This document shows, in pieces, positions 35,855 to 46,301 of a stretch of 64,000 nucleotides of DNA. The stretch lies in the NCBI GenBank assembly GCA_014156375.1, contig RQJH01000005.1:310001-374000 (forward strand), in the 5' to 3' direction. A model generated the notes under the pieces. That model did no database searches. It saw only the letters and a list, made by a program, of their open reading frames with translations, and had not been told where the DNA came from. Positions within the stretch are counted from its first letter, which is position 1. Each line of letters begins with the position of its first letter. The position numbers were made by a program, and so were the translations under genes. The stretch is from Enterobacteriaceae bacterium 89 (lineage in GTDB: Bacteria > Pseudomonadota > Gammaproteobacteria > Enterobacterales > Enterobacteriaceae).

Positions 35855-36050
35855 GTTACTTTCCTCACAAAATGTCGGGAGCTGTGTTGTTATGAAAACA
35901 TCTGAGTCGGCAATTTGATGCGATTCTATCGTCCAGCACGGCGACGTTTTGTTACCTCCCGCAAAAAAATGCAATATTCATTCTTTTGCAGAGCGGTTTA
36001 GTGACGCAAATAACATTTTCGTATGAGTACGACGTAGGAAAGGAAAGAGA

Positions 36051-36074
36051 AAAGGCCCGGAGCCGGGCCTTTTA
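36051..36074 (-). terminator. Terminator after mltC
   Basis: AAAGGCCCGG / CCGGGCCTTT-type hairpin with a T-run on either strand, 10 nt beyond the mltC stop. Confidence 0.85.
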
Positions 36075-36083
36075 AGAAAACAC

Positions 36084-37163
36084 TTACTTACGGCGATAGC
36101 TCTTCTGCGCGGTATTCACCTTATAAAGATAGCGACGAGATTCGGCAGACGGATGGCGGGTGGTCAGCGTCTGGTAGACATCACCCGGTGCCATCGTGTT
36201 GATGATGTTTGCCGCCTGCACTTTATCGCTGGAGAACACCCGCAGCACGCTGCCCGCGCCGCCGTTATAGGCGGTGATCACCGCATAGCGCCGTGAGGTC
36301 GGGTTATCAATGCCGCCCAGATACACGTTGCTCAGCATCGCCAGATAGGCGGTGCCGGTATCAATGTTGCTGGCCGGGTCGAACAGGAAGCTGCGGCTCG
36401 GCGTACCGGATTTCCCCTGTGACTTGTAGACATCTTTCCCGGCGGTGTGCTGAACCACCTGCATCAGTCCCAGCGCGTCGGAGTTACTGACCGCATACGG
36501 GTTGAAGGAGGATTCTGTCTGCATGATGGCGAGGATCAGTGATTCATCTACGCCGTATTTCCGCGACGCCTGGCGCACCATGCCGAGATATTTATGCGCG
36601 CGCTTATCGAGGTGGTTTGGCACCAGATTGATGGTGACGGTGTAGATGATATGCAGCCCGCTTTTACGGCTTTGCAGACGGTTTTGCAGCAGCCAGTCGG
36701 CGTAGTTTGAAGCCCGGCCCTGCCAGCGAATCGGCTGCCCGGTGTTATCCACCACCTGGCCGTAAAGGAACGGCTCTTTGGAGATTTGGATGTCATCGGC
36801 ATCAGAATAGAGATCCACGGAGCCCGGATCGTCGCCCATCAGCAGGGTTTTGATAATGGTCTGGCGCAGGCGACCCGTCGGATCGGTCCCGGCGATGGTT
36901 TCAAAGGTGATGGTCCCCGCATCAAAATTGATATGGCTGCGGGTGTAATACTGATCGGAATACTTCACGTAGTCCTTCGGTCCGGCGACCAGGACTTCGT
37001 TGTATCCCCAGATGTTTTCGATATTGTGGGCGAACTGCCCCATCAGAATGTCAAAACCGTTGGTGTCCTTTACCCAGGCTTCGTTATAGGTGTCTTTTTT
37101 TGAGCCTGAACACGAAATGAGCAACGGCGCAATCAGGACCAGCGCTAAATATTTTTTCATCAT
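36084..37163 (-). CDS. mltC: Membrane-bound lytic murein transglycosylase C
   Basis: 359 aa, same length as E. coli. Outer-membrane lipoprotein: lipobox LLISC with Cys18. C-terminal SLT domain with catalytic Glu in [20 protein letters not shown] and the AYNGG motif. Cleaves peptidoglycan glycan strands, leaving 1,6-anhydro ends. Last gene of a mutY-yggX-mltC run. Confidence 0.96.
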   Translation of the reverse strand: MMKKYLALVLIAPLLISCSGSKKDTYNEAWVKDTNGFDILMGQFAHNIENIWGYNEVLVAGPKDYVKYSDQYYTRSHINFDAGTITFETIAGTDPTGRLRQTIIKTLLMGDDPGSVDLYSDADDIQISKEPFLYGQVVDNTGQPIRWQGRASNYADWLLQNRLQSRKSGLHIIYTVTINLVPNHLDKRAHKYLGMVRQASRKYGVDESLILAIMQTESSFNPYAVSNSDALGLMQVVQHTAGKDVYKSQGKSGTPSRSFLFDPASNIDTGTAYLAMLSNVYLGGIDNPTSRRYAVITAYNGGAGSVLRVFSSDKVQAANIINTMAPGDVYQTLTTRHPSAESRRYLYKVNTAQKSYRRK

Positions 37164-37233
37164 TCCGGGAGTGCGTCAGTTGTGGGCGATGCGTAAAAGC
37201 GGATGGCGGCCAGCGCCACCCGACAATGAGTGC

Positions 37234-37521
<288 letters not shown>

Positions 37522-37534
37522 TTAAGGCCGTCGC

Positions 37535-38587
37535 TCAAACCAGAGCGCCGGCGCGTAACTGCTGTAACAGGCGCTCCACGGGTGCCGCAAGCCCCACTGA
37601 CGGTGGCTGGGCTAAGTTATACCAGAGAGCGTTGCCTTCATCCATGGATGCGCCAACAGAGTGCACGTTGAGCCACATAGGAACAATATCCAGATGGAAA
37701 TGGCTGAAGGTGTGGCGGAAGGCGGTCATTTGGGTCAGAGAAGCGGCCGGAATCTGGCGCTGCGCCAGCCAGTGGCGTAACTCATCTTCGCTGGCGAACT
37801 GCGGGAAGCAGAACAGCCCGCCCCACAGGCCGACAGGAGGACGCTGAAGTAACAGCACTTCATTATCCTGCTGCATCAGCAGGAAATAGCCTTCTCGTTC
37901 GGGGATTGTCTGCTTGGGCTTTTTGCCCGGATACTCCGCCCAGCTGTGATTCGCGTAGGCCACGCAGCCGTTGCTCAACGGGCAGAGTTCGCATTTGGGC
38001 CTGGAACGTGTGCAGACCATCGCGCCCAAATCCATCATCGCCTGATTAAAGCGCTCCACGCCTTTGGCGGGCGTGACGTCTTCACTGATTTGCCACAGGC
38101 GTTTTTCCACATCTTTTTTACCCGGCCAGCCGCTGACGGCATAGCAGCGGGCCAGCACGCGTTTGACGTTGCCGTCGAGGATCGGGAAATGCTTGCCTAA
38201 TGAAAGTGAAAGAACGGCTCCTGCGGTGGAACGTCCCACGCCCGGCAGCGCTTCAACCTCTTCAAAGGTTTCCGGGAATTTCCCGTTATGTTGAGTAGCC
38301 ACCTGCTGAGCGGCTTTATGCAGGTTACGCGCACGAGCGTAGTAGCCAAGGCCCGTCCACAGATGCAGCACTTCATCGAGCGGGGCATTCGCCAGGTCGG
38401 TCACCGTCGGGAAGCGCGCCATAAAACGCTCAAAATAAGGAATGACGGTGGCGACCTGCGTTTGTTGCAGCATCACCTCAGAGAGCCATACTTTGTACGG
38501 TGTTTTTTCTGTTTGCCAGGGCAGGGTCTTGCGCCCATATTTATCGTACCAGTCCAGCACCTGGGCTGAAAATTGAGAGGCTTGCAT
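37535..38587 (-). CDS. mutY: Adenine DNA glycosylase
   Basis: 350 aa. Removes A opposite 8-oxoG. Catalytic Glu37 ([11 protein letters not shown]), helix-hairpin-helix [10 protein letters not shown], Asp138 (ILDGN), Fe-S cluster Cys motif C-X6-C-X2-C-X5-C ([17 protein letters not shown]), and a C-terminal MutT-like domain. Divergent from trmB over 143 nt. Confidence 0.97.
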   Translation of the reverse strand: MQASQFSAQVLDWYDKYGRKTLPWQTEKTPYKVWLSEVMLQQTQVATVIPYFERFMARFPTVTDLANAPLDEVLHLWTGLGYYARARNLHKAAQQVATQHNGKFPETFEEVEALPGVGRSTAGAVLSLSLGKHFPILDGNVKRVLARCYAVSGWPGKKDVEKRLWQISEDVTPAKGVERFNQAMMDLGAMVCTRSRPKCELCPLSNGCVAYANHSWAEYPGKKPKQTIPEREGYFLLMQQDNEVLLLQRPPVGLWGGLFCFPQFASEDELRHWLAQRQIPAASLTQMTAFRHTFSHFHLDIVPMWLNVHSVGASMDEGNALWYNLAQPPSVGLAAPVERLLQQLRAGALV

Positions 38588-38730
38588 GGCTATCGATTCG
38601 CTGTATCAGGGAGGCAGATTGCAGCATAGCGGCTCCCGGCTGTAAACCGGATCTTTCCCATGCTTGCATACTTCGTCTGAGTTTGGATAATGCCCGTTTC
38701 CCGAATACTCATCAGGTAGACTGAATTTTT

Positions 38731-39450
38731 ATGAACAACGACGTCATTTCACCGGAATTTGATGAAAACGGCCGCCCACTGCGCCGTATTCGCAGCTTTG
38801 TCCGCCGCCAGGGCCGCCTGACTAAAGGGCAGCAGCACGCGCTGGATAACTTTTGGCCGGTGATGGGCGTGGAGTTCAGCGAAAGCCCGGTCGATTTTGT
38901 CGAACTGTTTGGCCGTGAAGCGCCAACCACGCTGGAAATCGGTTTTGGTATGGGCGCATCGCTTGTGACCATGGCAAAAGCCAAACCAGAGCAAAATTTC
39001 CTCGGCATCGAAGTACACTCCCCGGGCGTGGGCGCATGTCTGGCGACCGCTCATGAAGAGGGCGTGGAAAACCTGCGCGTGATGTGTCACGACGCGGTGG
39101 AAGTGCTGCACAAAATGATTCCTGACAATTCTCTGAACATGGTGCAGCTGTTTTTCCCTGACCCATGGCATAAAGCGCGCCATAATAAACGCCGTATCGT
39201 TCAGGCAGAATTTGCCGAGCTGGTAAAAGCTAAGCTCAAGCTCGGTGGCGTATTCCATATGGCGACCGACTGGCAGCCTTATGCGGAGCATATGCTGGAA
39301 GTGATGTCGTCGCTCGACGGATACAAGAACGTTTCCGCGAGCAACGACTATGTACCGCGTCCGGAATCACGTCCGGTAACCAAATTTGAACAGCGTGGCC
39401 ATCGTCTTGGTCACGGCGTATGGGACTTAATGTTCGAGAGGGTGAAATAA
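38731..39450 (+). CDS. trmB: tRNA (guanine-N7)-methyltransferase
   Basis: 239 aa. SAM-binding [11 protein letters not shown] and the family signature [15 protein letters not shown]. Forms m7G46 in tRNA. Its TAA shares one A with the yggL ATG (TAATG), so the two are coupled. Confidence 0.97.
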   Translation: MNNDVISPEFDENGRPLRRIRSFVRRQGRLTKGQQHALDNFWPVMGVEFSESPVDFVELFGREAPTTLEIGFGMGASLVTMAKAKPEQNFLGIEVHSPGVGACLATAHEEGVENLRVMCHDAVEVLHKMIPDNSLNMVQLFFPDPWHKARHNKRRIVQAEFAELVKAKLKLGGVFHMATDWQPYAEHMLEVMSSLDGYKNVSASNDYVPRPESRPVTKFEQRGHRLGHGVWDLMFERVK

Positions 39451-39776
39451 TGGCGAAGAACCGTAGCCGTCGTCTGCGTAAGAAAATGCACATCGACGAA
39501 TTTCAGGAATTAGGATTTTCCGTTGCCTGGCGTTTCCCGGAAGGCAGTACCGAAGAGCAGATTGATAGCACCGTTGATGAGTTCATCAACGAGGTTATCG
39601 AGCCGAACAAACTGGCCTTCGACGGCAGCGGCTATCTGGCATGGGAAGGGCTTATCTGCATGCAGGAAGTCGGCAAATGCACCGAAGAGCATCAGGCCAT
39701 CGTGCGTAAATGGCTGGAAGGGCGCAAGTTTGAAGAGGTGCGCACCAGCGAACTTTTTGACGTCTGGTGGGACTAA
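39450..39776 (+). CDS. yggL: YggL family protein (DUF469)
   Basis: 108 aa, as in E. coli. Basic N-terminus [20 protein letters not shown], acidic body. YggL-type proteins have been linked to ribosome association; the role is not settled. Followed by a terminator. Confidence 0.95.
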   Translation: MAKNRSRRLRKKMHIDEFQELGFSVAWRFPEGSTEEQIDSTVDEFINEVIEPNKLAFDGSGYLAWEGLICMQEVGKCTEEHQAIVRKWLEGRKFEEVRTSELFDVWWD

Positions 39777-39785
39777 GTCAATGAA

Positions 39786-39811
39786 AGGGCCGGCACTTGC
39801 CGGCCCGTTTT
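39786..39811 (+). terminator. Terminator after yggL
   Basis: GGGCCGGCA-CT-TGCCGGCCC followed by GTTTTGT. Confidence 0.9.
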
Positions 39812-39827
39812 GTATTGAGGGATGAAT

Positions 39828-40547
39828 ATGATGCGCAAAACGCTGCTGGCAGCGGCTCTTTCGGTTACGGCATTTGCCGCACAGGCGGACTACCAGTGCA
39901 GCGTGACGCCAAAGGACGACGTGATCCTTAACCCACAGACCGTGCAGGTAAAAGGTGAAAACGGCAATCTGGTGATTACACCGGATGGCAACGTGATGTT
40001 CAACGGTAAGCAATATCAGCTCAGCGCCGCACAGCGCGAGCAGGCGAAAGACTATCAAACCGAACTGCGCAGCGCGCTGCCGTGGATTGACGAAGGCGCT
40101 CGCTCGCGGGTAGATAAAAGCCGCGCCGCGCTCGATAAAATCATCACCGAGCAGGTGGGTGCCAGCAGCAGTATGCACAATCGCCTGACCAAGCTGGATG
40201 CGCAGCTGAAAGAGCAGATGAACCGCATTATTGAGCATCGCTCCGACGGTCTGACTTTCCACTATAAAGGAATCGATCAGGTGCGCGCCGATGGCCAGAA
40301 TCTGGTGAATCAGGCGATGGGTGGTCTGCTGCAGGACAGCATCAACGAGATGGGTGCCAAAGCGGTCATCAAAGGCGGCGGTAACCCGCTACAGGGCATT
40401 TTAGGCAGCATGGGCGGATTGCAGACCGCCGTGCAGAACGAATGGAAAAACCAGGAAGCGGATTTCCAGCAGTTCGGTAAAGACGTTTGCGGCCGCGTGG
40501 TTTCCCTGGAAGAGAGCCGTAAGGCTTTGGTGGGGTCGCTGAAGTAA
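39828..40547 (+). CDS. yggN: YggN family periplasmic protein (DUF2884)
   Basis: 239 aa, as in E. coli. Signal peptide ends AQA before DYQCSVTPKDD. The following body is Gln/Arg-rich and largely helical. ATG 39828 follows GAGGG at a normal distance, while the in-frame ATG at 39822 is too close to it. Function unknown. Confidence 0.93.
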   Translation: MMRKTLLAAALSVTAFAAQADYQCSVTPKDDVILNPQTVQVKGENGNLVITPDGNVMFNGKQYQLSAAQREQAKDYQTELRSALPWIDEGARSRVDKSRAALDKIITEQVGASSSMHNRLTKLDAQLKEQMNRIIEHRSDGLTFHYKGIDQVRADGQNLVNQAMGGLLQDSINEMGAKAVIKGGGNPLQGILGSMGGLQTAVQNEWKNQEADFQQFGKDVCGRVVSLEESRKALVGSLK

Positions 40548-40556
40548 GTTCTGTTG

Positions 40557-40746
40557 TTCCCCCTCTCCCCAACCCTCTCCCAAAGGGAGAGGGAGAAAAC
40601 CACCCGTTGAAGCCTGTGCCCGTCTGTTCCCTCTCCCAAAGGGAGAGGGAGTTAAACACGCCGATCGGTTCCCTCTTCCTGAGGAGAGGGAGTTAGATGC
40701 GCCGATTGGTTCCCTCTCCTTGGGGAGAGGGTTAGGGAGAGGGGGA
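40557..40746. repeat. Array of CCCTCTCCC/GGGAGAGGG palindromes
   Basis: The outer arms (40557-40581 and about 40722-40746) are imperfect reverse complements. Between them lie at least three further short hairpins of the type CCCTCTCCC-AAA-GGGAGAGGG, separated by spacers ending GTTCCCTCT. Same family as 4845-4951 but amplified. The right arm overlaps the last codons and stop of the DUF559 gene. Confidence 0.8.
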
Positions 40747-41070
40747 AAACGCTCTGAGATGCTCCAGAATACTCAGCAAAACCTCCTCTTCATTCTCCCT
40801 GAACTCATTGTTCCAGAAGCGAATCACTCGCCAGCCACGCGCCTTCAGCCATATCGTTCTCTGAATATCAGCTTCAGCGTTTTCCATATGCTGACCGCCA
40901 TCAAGCTCGACGATCAGCCTTGCCTGAAAACACGCAAAATCAACAATGTAATTGCCGAGCGGCATTTGCCGTTTGAACTTAAAACCATAGAAGCGTTTGG
41001 CTCGCAGGAAATACCAGAGGCGTTGCTCCTCTGGCGTTTGGTGGCTGCGCAGATACTTGTTATTTTCCAC
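40732..41070 (-). CDS. DUF559 (Vsr-like endonuclease fold) protein
   Basis: 112 aa. Contains NYIVDFACFQARLIVELDGG and QRTIWLKARGWRVIRFWNNE, the DUF559 core, whose D...E-x-D/G pattern resembles very-short-patch-repair nucleases. No DNA methyltransferase is adjacent. It ends inside a palindromic repeat array. Such genes often sit at variable spots in enterobacterial genomes. Activity is unproven. Confidence 0.85.
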   Translation of the reverse strand: MENNKYLRSHQTPEEQRLWYFLRAKRFYGFKFKRQMPLGNYIVDFACFQARLIVELDGGQHMENAEADIQRTIWLKARGWRVIRFWNNEFRENEEEVLLSILEHLRAFSPSP

Positions 41071-41143
41071 CCCTCCACCCTGCCAGCGAATAGAACTTCC
41101 GTCAGAGTGGAGGGCAAAATCTGGAACCGTGATTCCAGGGTTT

Positions 41144-42445
41144 TTACATCAGCCCCAGCACCTGTGGAATGAACAGGGAAATCTGCGGGATATAGGTGAT
41201 CATCATCAGCGCCACCAACAGCGCGAAGTAGAACGGCAGCAGTGGTTTGATCAGATTCTGGATCTTCACGCCTGAAATGGAGCAGCCAACGAACAGTGCG
41301 CTGCCTACCGGCGGGGTCAGCAGGCCGATGCAGAGGTTGGCTACCATCATGATGCCGAAATGCACTGGATTCATGCCCAGCTCCTCCGCCATCGGCAGGA
41401 AGATAGGCGTGAAGATCAGCACCGCTGGCGTCATGTCCATAAAGATCCCCACAATCAGCAGCACGATGTTGATCAGCAGCAGGATCACTATCGGGTTCTC
41501 GGAGATCCCCATCAGGGTGTCGCTGATCATGTAGGGAATATCGGCGTTGGTCATCGCCCACGACATGCCGACGGAAAAACCGATCAGCAGCAGGACAATC
41601 GAAGTTGTCACCACCGATTCAAGGATCAGCTTCGGCAGATCGCGCCATTTGACCTGGCGGTAAATCAGCACCGAAAGAATGAAGGTGTAGACCACGGCGA
41701 TGGCCGAGGCTTCAGTCGCAGTGAATACGCCGCCCAGAATCCCGCCCATCACAATCACTACCAGCAGCAGGCTTGGCAGCGCTTCGACCAGCGCTTTTGC
41801 CGCCTGGGCACAGGTCGGACGTTCAGAAAGCGGGTAGTTGCGGCGTTTGGCGATAATCGCACACACCACCATGATCGCCAGCCCCATCAGCAGGCCTGGC
41901 AAATAACCCGCCATAAACAGTGAGGCCACCGAGACCCCGCCCGCGGTCAGCGAGAACACAATCAGCACGTTCGACGGTGGGATTAACAGCCCTGTGATAC
42001 AGGATGAAACGTTCACCGCGGTGGAAAAGGCCGGATCGTAACCTTTCTTCGTTTGAATCGGATTCAGCGTTCCGCCAACGGCCGCCGCTGCGGCAACCGC
42101 AGAACCGGAAATGGAGCCGAACATCATATTCGCCAGCACGTTCACGTGGCCAAGGGAACCAGGCACCCGGCCCACCATCACCTGCGCGAGGTTAATCAAT
42201 CGGATGGCTATCCCGCCGCTGTTCATCAGCGTACCGGCGAAGATGAAGAACGGGATCGCCAGCAGGGCAAAGTTATCCAGCCCGTTGGCGAGGCGTTGTG
42301 ACACGGTGATCACCGCGATGTCCCACGGGAACATCAGCAGCATTGAGGCAAAGGTGGCGATGCCGATGGAAAACGACACGGGCACGCCGATAAACACCAG
42401 AACGAAGAAGCTCCCGAACAGGGTGAGTGCGATATAGCTGTCCAT
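41144..42445 (-). CDS. TRAP transporter large permease (DctM)
   Basis: 433 aa, about twelve transmembrane helices, with family segments GSISGSAVAAAAAVGG and LTPPVGSALFVG. Forms the transport channel of a tripartite ATP-independent, sodium- or proton-driven C4-dicarboxylate/sialic-acid-type uptake system. Last gene of a dctP-dctQ-dctM operon, 2 nt after dctQ. Substrate unknown. Confidence 0.94.
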   Translation of the reverse strand: MDSYIALTLFGSFFVLVFIGVPVSFSIGIATFASMLLMFPWDIAVITVSQRLANGLDNFALLAIPFFIFAGTLMNSGGIAIRLINLAQVMVGRVPGSLGHVNVLANMMFGSISGSAVAAAAAVGGTLNPIQTKKGYDPAFSTAVNVSSCITGLLIPPSNVLIVFSLTAGGVSVASLFMAGYLPGLLMGLAIMVVCAIIAKRRNYPLSERPTCAQAAKALVEALPSLLLVVIVMGGILGGVFTATEASAIAVVYTFILSVLIYRQVKWRDLPKLILESVVTTSIVLLLIGFSVGMSWAMTNADIPYMISDTLMGISENPIVILLLINIVLLIVGIFMDMTPAVLIFTPIFLPMAEELGMNPVHFGIMMVANLCIGLLTPPVGSALFVGCSISGVKIQNLIKPLLPFYFALLVALMMITYIPQISLFIPQVLGLM

Positions 42446-42447
42446 GA

Positions 42448-42948
42448 TTAAGCGACCTCCTGCGGATGCTTCAACCGTCCGGCACCCTGCACCACATAGT
42501 AGAGGGCGTAGAACATCATGATGGCGCCGCTCAGCGGCAGGATGAAGTAGATGTAGCCCATCGGGATCTGCATCGCGGCAGAGACCTGCGCGGTGGCGAG
42601 CGTCTTCTCAATCAGCTTGATGCCGCCGGTGACGATCACCAGCCCGGAGAAGGCGAAAATCAGTACGTTGATAACGATGCTCAGTAGCGCCTTTTTATGG
42701 GCGTTGATCGACATTGCCAGCAGATCAATCGCCAGATGGCGCTGCGCACCGACGGTATAGGCGGCGCCCAGCAGACCTACCCAGATCATCAGAAAACGGG
42801 CCAGTTCGTCGGTCATGGTGCTTGGCGTATTCAGCACGTAGCGGCTGAACACCTGCCAGACTACGCAGAAGACCAGTGAGACCATCACAACCACGGAAAA
42901 GGCCGCAATGATCCGGTCAACCAGCAGTTTAATTCGGTTAAAAATCAT
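42448..42948 (-). CDS. TRAP transporter small permease (DctQ)
   Basis: 166 aa, four hydrophobic helices, with CVVWQVFSRYVL and DELARFLMIWVGLLGAA typical of DctQ. Partner of DctM. Confidence 0.93.
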   Translation of the reverse strand: MIFNRIKLLVDRIIAAFSVVVMVSLVFCVVWQVFSRYVLNTPSTMTDELARFLMIWVGLLGAAYTVGAQRHLAIDLLAMSINAHKKALLSIVINVLIFAFSGLVIVTGGIKLIEKTLATAQVSAAMQIPMGYIYFILPLSGAIMMFYALYYVVQGAGRLKHPQEVA

Positions 42949-42962
42949 GATTTACCCCGGAG

Positions 42963-42985
42963 AAAAAGGGCCTGCTGGCAGGCCC
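42963..42985 (-). terminator. Intercistronic hairpin between dctP and dctQ
   Basis: On the minus strand GGGCCTG-CCAG-CAGGCCC then TTTTT, 13 nt after the dctP stop. Expected to stop most transcripts and so keep the binding protein in excess over the permeases. Confidence 0.75.
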
Positions 42986-42998
42986 GGGTAGAGAAGCG

Positions 42999-43985
42999 TT
43001 ATTGTGCGGCTGCTTCGAACTTAGCCAGCAGAGCGGCCTGAGTTGGGTCTTTTTTGAAGTCGTCATACAGCGGCTGAACGGCGGCGCGGAAAGGGGCTTT
43101 ATCGACTTTAACGAACTGACCGCCCATTTTGATGGCTTCCGCGCGGGTATCGGCTTCGACCTTATCCCAGGCTTTCTGCTGCCAGGATTCGGAATCTTTT
43201 GCCGCTTTCGCCAGAATCTGCTGCTGTTCAGGTGCCAGCTTGTTCCAGGTTTTGGTTGAGATCACCAGGAAGTCAGGGATGGAGGCGTGCTCATCCTCAG
43301 AGAACACTTTGGCGATTTCGATATGGCGCGTCTGCACCCACGACGGCACGTTGTTTTCGGCACCGTCCACCACGCCCTGCTGCATGGCTGTGTAAACTTC
43401 ACCGAAGGAAATCGGCGTTGGTGAACCGCCCATCAGCTCAATCATTTTCAGGGTTGTTGGACTTGCCTGTACGCGAATTTTCAGACCTTTTAAATCTTCC
43501 GGAGTGGTAATAGGTTTTTTGGCATAGAAACTACGGGTTCCGGCAACATAAGCGGAAAGGGCAAAGAATCCTTTATCTTTGCTCGACTCCATTATTTCTT
43601 TGCCGACTTTGCCAAACACCACTTTATTAAAGTGCGCCTGGTCTTTAAATAAATAAGGCAGATTATAAATAGCGTAAGTATTATCAAAAGATTCAAGATC
43701 GCTGGCTGAACCTTTTGTCATATCCAGCGCACCATTTTGTAATAATTCCATGGTTTCTCTGGCGCTGCCCATTTGGCTGCTGGGATAAATTCGAATCGTC
43801 ATACTGCCGCCAGAAAGTTCTTTTACTTCTTTGGCCATTTGCTCATAGGCCTGATGAACGACATGGCTGCGTTCAAGGTTATGTGCCAGTTTTAAGGTGA
43901 CTTTCTCGGCCGCGCTGGCGCTGCCAACAGCCAGCGCCAACAGGGATGCGCCAATCAGGGTACGGGTAGCAGAGGTCATTTTCAT
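42999..43985 (-). CDS. TRAP transporter periplasmic substrate-binding protein (DctP)
   Basis: 328 aa. Signal peptide ends SASA before AEKVTLKLAHNLERSH. The conserved Arg in LKGLKIRVQASPTTLKM is the carboxylate-binding residue of the family. ATG 43985 follows GGAGC. The 293-nt region upstream, up to hemW, is AT-rich and should hold its promoter. E. coli has yggM and ansB at this place. Confidence 0.93.
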   Translation of the reverse strand: MKMTSATRTLIGASLLALAVGSASAAEKVTLKLAHNLERSHVVHQAYEQMAKEVKELSGGSMTIRIYPSSQMGSARETMELLQNGALDMTKGSASDLESFDNTYAIYNLPYLFKDQAHFNKVVFGKVGKEIMESSKDKGFFALSAYVAGTRSFYAKKPITTPEDLKGLKIRVQASPTTLKMIELMGGSPTPISFGEVYTAMQQGVVDGAENNVPSWVQTRHIEIAKVFSEDEHASIPDFLVISTKTWNKLAPEQQQILAKAAKDSESWQQKAWDKVEADTRAEAIKMGGQFVKVDKAPFRAAVQPLYDDFKKDPTQAALLAKFEAAAQ

Positions 43986-44278
43986 CGTAAGCTCCATGCT
44001 CAGAAGACCAAATAGTTGGTATATAACTGCAAGAGGAAAGCGTATTTCTGTATGACATCTTATCCTTGTTGTCAGACATCTACGCGTAATCTGCGTCACA
44101 CTTTTATTCCGGTGAGCTTATTTCCGTGCGTTTTTGTGCGCTGGGTTAAACTTATTGCAAATAAGTGGAGTGAATATTATTTAAAGTGGAAATATAACGA
44201 AGGGAATTTGCAGGTAATATCGATGGGTTAATTCGTTATTTGCGAAATGAATATCCGGCCCGAAGGCCGGTGGTGCTG

Positions 44279-45415
44279 TTATTCGGCAAGGAACAGCTCA
44301 AGTAAGGAGTTTAAAAACAATTTACCGTGTTCAGTAATTTGCCACTCGGTTGCCGATTCAGTGAGATAACCCTGAGCCAGCGCCTCGTCGATCTGCGCGC
44401 GGATGGCCGACTCCGGCAATCCGGTAAAGGCCGTAAACTCTGCTCGTGGTGCGGCTTCAAGCAGGCGGAAGCGGTTCATGAAGAACTCAAATGGCTTATC
44501 TGCGGCTTCCACATCATGCTGGCGCTCAAGATAGCGTCCTTCCATAAAGCCGCGCGGATGGCGGGTTTTGGCGGTGCGCAGAATGCGCCCATCCGGGAAG
44601 GTGACTTTACCGTGTGCGCCACAGCCAATACCGAGGTAATCGCCAAAGCGCCAGTAGTTCAGATTGTGCTGACACTGATAGCCCGGTTTAGCGTAGGCCG
44701 AGGTTTCATACTGCTGGTAGCCTGCTGCGGTAAGCAGTTGGTGGCCCTGCTCGAAGATATCCCACAGTGCGTCGTCGTCCGGCAGTTTTGGCGGACGGGA
44801 GCCGAATAGGGTATTGGGTTCGATGGTCAGCTGATACCACGACAGATGCGGCGGATTGAGCTCAATCGCCTGGCGTAAATCGTCCAGTGCTTCTTCCAGG
44901 GTCTGGTCCGGCAGACCGTGCATCAGATCGAGGTTGAAGCTACGCAGCCCAAGGCCCGTCGCCAGATGCGCTGCCCGTTTGGCTTCACCTGAGTCATGAA
45001 TACGCCCCAGGCGCTTTAGCTTCGGCTCGCTGAAGCTCTGCACGCCGATGGAGATACGGTTGACCCCAGCACGCTGATACTCCACAAAGCGATCCGCTTC
45101 TACCGTTCCCGGGTTGGCTTCCATGGTGATTTCCGCATCCGCCGCCAGATTTAGTCGCTCACGCACGCCGTCGAGCAGCGTCTGCATCGCCGGGCCGGAA
45201 AGCAGGCTTGGGGTGCCGCCGCCGATGAAAATCGTCTTCACTTCACGCCCTTGCGCATACGCCACATCGGCATCCAGATCGGCAAGCAGATGCTGGACGT
45301 AATCGTCGTGCGGCACTTCGCCCTTCAGCGCGTGCGAGTTGAAATCGCAGTACGGGCATTTCTGCACGCACCAGGGAATATGAATATACAGACTCAGCGG
45401 GGGCAACACGGTCAT
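44279..45415 (-). CDS. hemW: Radical SAM heme chaperone HemW
   Basis: 378 aa. Radical-SAM C-X3-C-X2-C with Cys16, Cys20, Cys23 (IPWCVQKCPYCDF). HemN-like but with the HemW C-terminus; inserts heme into proteins rather than oxidising coproporphyrinogen. Starts on the stop codon of rdgB (TAATG). Confidence 0.96.
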   Translation of the reverse strand: MTVLPPLSLYIHIPWCVQKCPYCDFNSHALKGEVPHDDYVQHLLADLDADVAYAQGREVKTIFIGGGTPSLLSGPAMQTLLDGVRERLNLAADAEITMEANPGTVEADRFVEYQRAGVNRISIGVQSFSEPKLKRLGRIHDSGEAKRAAHLATGLGLRSFNLDLMHGLPDQTLEEALDDLRQAIELNPPHLSWYQLTIEPNTLFGSRPPKLPDDDALWDIFEQGHQLLTAAGYQQYETSAYAKPGYQCQHNLNYWRFGDYLGIGCGAHGKVTFPDGRILRTAKTRHPRGFMEGRYLERQHDVEAADKPFEFFMNRFRLLEAAPRAEFTAFTGLPESAIRAQIDEALAQGYLTESATEWQITEHGKLFLNSLLELFLAE

Positions 45416-46002
45416 TAACGCAGGGCTTCCAGTAACAGTTTCAGCGCCTGTCCACGGTGGGACACGGCAATTTTTTCTTCGCGGCTCAGTTCGGCGGCGG
45501 TTTTACCGGCATCCGGCACGAAGAAGATAGGATCATAGCCAAAGCCGCCGTTACCAGCCGCTTCGCGGGTGATGCGACCAGGCCAGCTGCCGTGGCACAC
45601 CAGCGGCGTTGGATCTTCAGCGTGACGCATATACACCAGCACGCAGTGGAACTGCGCCTGACGCTGTTCGTCGGGCACATCTTTCAGCGCGACAAGCAGC
45701 TTTTCCAGATTCTGCTGGTCGCTGGCGTCTTCGCCCGCATAGCGCGCGGAGTAAATGCCCGGCGCACCGCCAAGCACATCAACAGCCAGACCGGAATCAT
45801 CGGCAATGGCCGGCAGGCCGGTCACTTTGGCCGCATGGCGGGCTTTGAGGATCGCATTTTCAATAAAGGTCAGGCCGGTCTCTTCCACCGACTCAACGTT
45901 GAGCTCGGTCTGTGCGACCACGTCCAGACCAAAATCGCTCAGCAGCGAGGCCAGCTCGCGCACTTTACCGGCGTTACCGGTAGCCAGAACTACTTTCTGC
46001 AT
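45415..46002 (-). CDS. rdgB: dITP/XTP pyrophosphatase
   Basis: 195 aa, Ham1 family ([20 protein letters not shown]). Cleans non-canonical purine NTPs. The start overlaps yggU's end by 13 nt. Confidence 0.96.
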   Translation of the reverse strand: MQKVVLATGNAGKVRELASLLSDFGLDVVAQTELNVESVEETGLTFIENAILKARHAAKVTGLPAIADDSGLAVDVLGGAPGIYSARYAGEDASDQQNLEKLLVALKDVPDEQRQAQFHCVLVYMRHAEDPTPLVCHGSWPGRITREAAGNGGFGYDPIFFVPDAGKTAAELSREEKIAVSHRGQALKLLLEALR

Positions 46003-46301
46003 GGGATGTCCTGATTGGCGAGCGCTTCCACGCCCGAAGGGAGTTGTTGCGGATGAATGATTTTTATCTGCTTGTGGCGGCCAAGTTCGCCTTTCTCAAT
46101 TATCACCTGGCTTTTCGCCACGCGGAACTGTTTAGCGAGAAATTTAACCAGATGGGCATTGGCCTGACCGTCAACCGGAGGCGCGGTGATGGCGACTTTC
46201 AGTTCGTCGCCATGCAGCCCCACGATACTGTCCCGGCTGGCTTTAGGCTGAATATACAGCCGCAAAACCAGCCCGTCTTCGCAGTGCTCAACGGCACTCA
46301 T
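45990..46301 (-). CDS. yggU: YggU family protein (DUF167)
   Basis: 103 aa from ATG 46301, which forms an ATGA overlap with the yggT stop. [20 protein letters not shown] and [18 protein letters not shown] are the DUF167 core. About seven residues longer at the C-terminus than I recall for E. coli. Function unknown. Confidence 0.93.
   Translation of the reverse strand: MSAVEHCEDGLVLRLYIQPKASRDSIVGLHGDELKVAITAPPVDGQANAHLVKFLAKQFRVAKSQVIIEKGELGRHKQIKIIHPQQLPSGVEALANQDIPCRK

Noticed and set aside
40557..40746. CRISPR array
   Set aside because: The repeated units are self-complementary hairpins with irregular, mutually similar spacers and no cas genes; this is an interspersed palindrome array.
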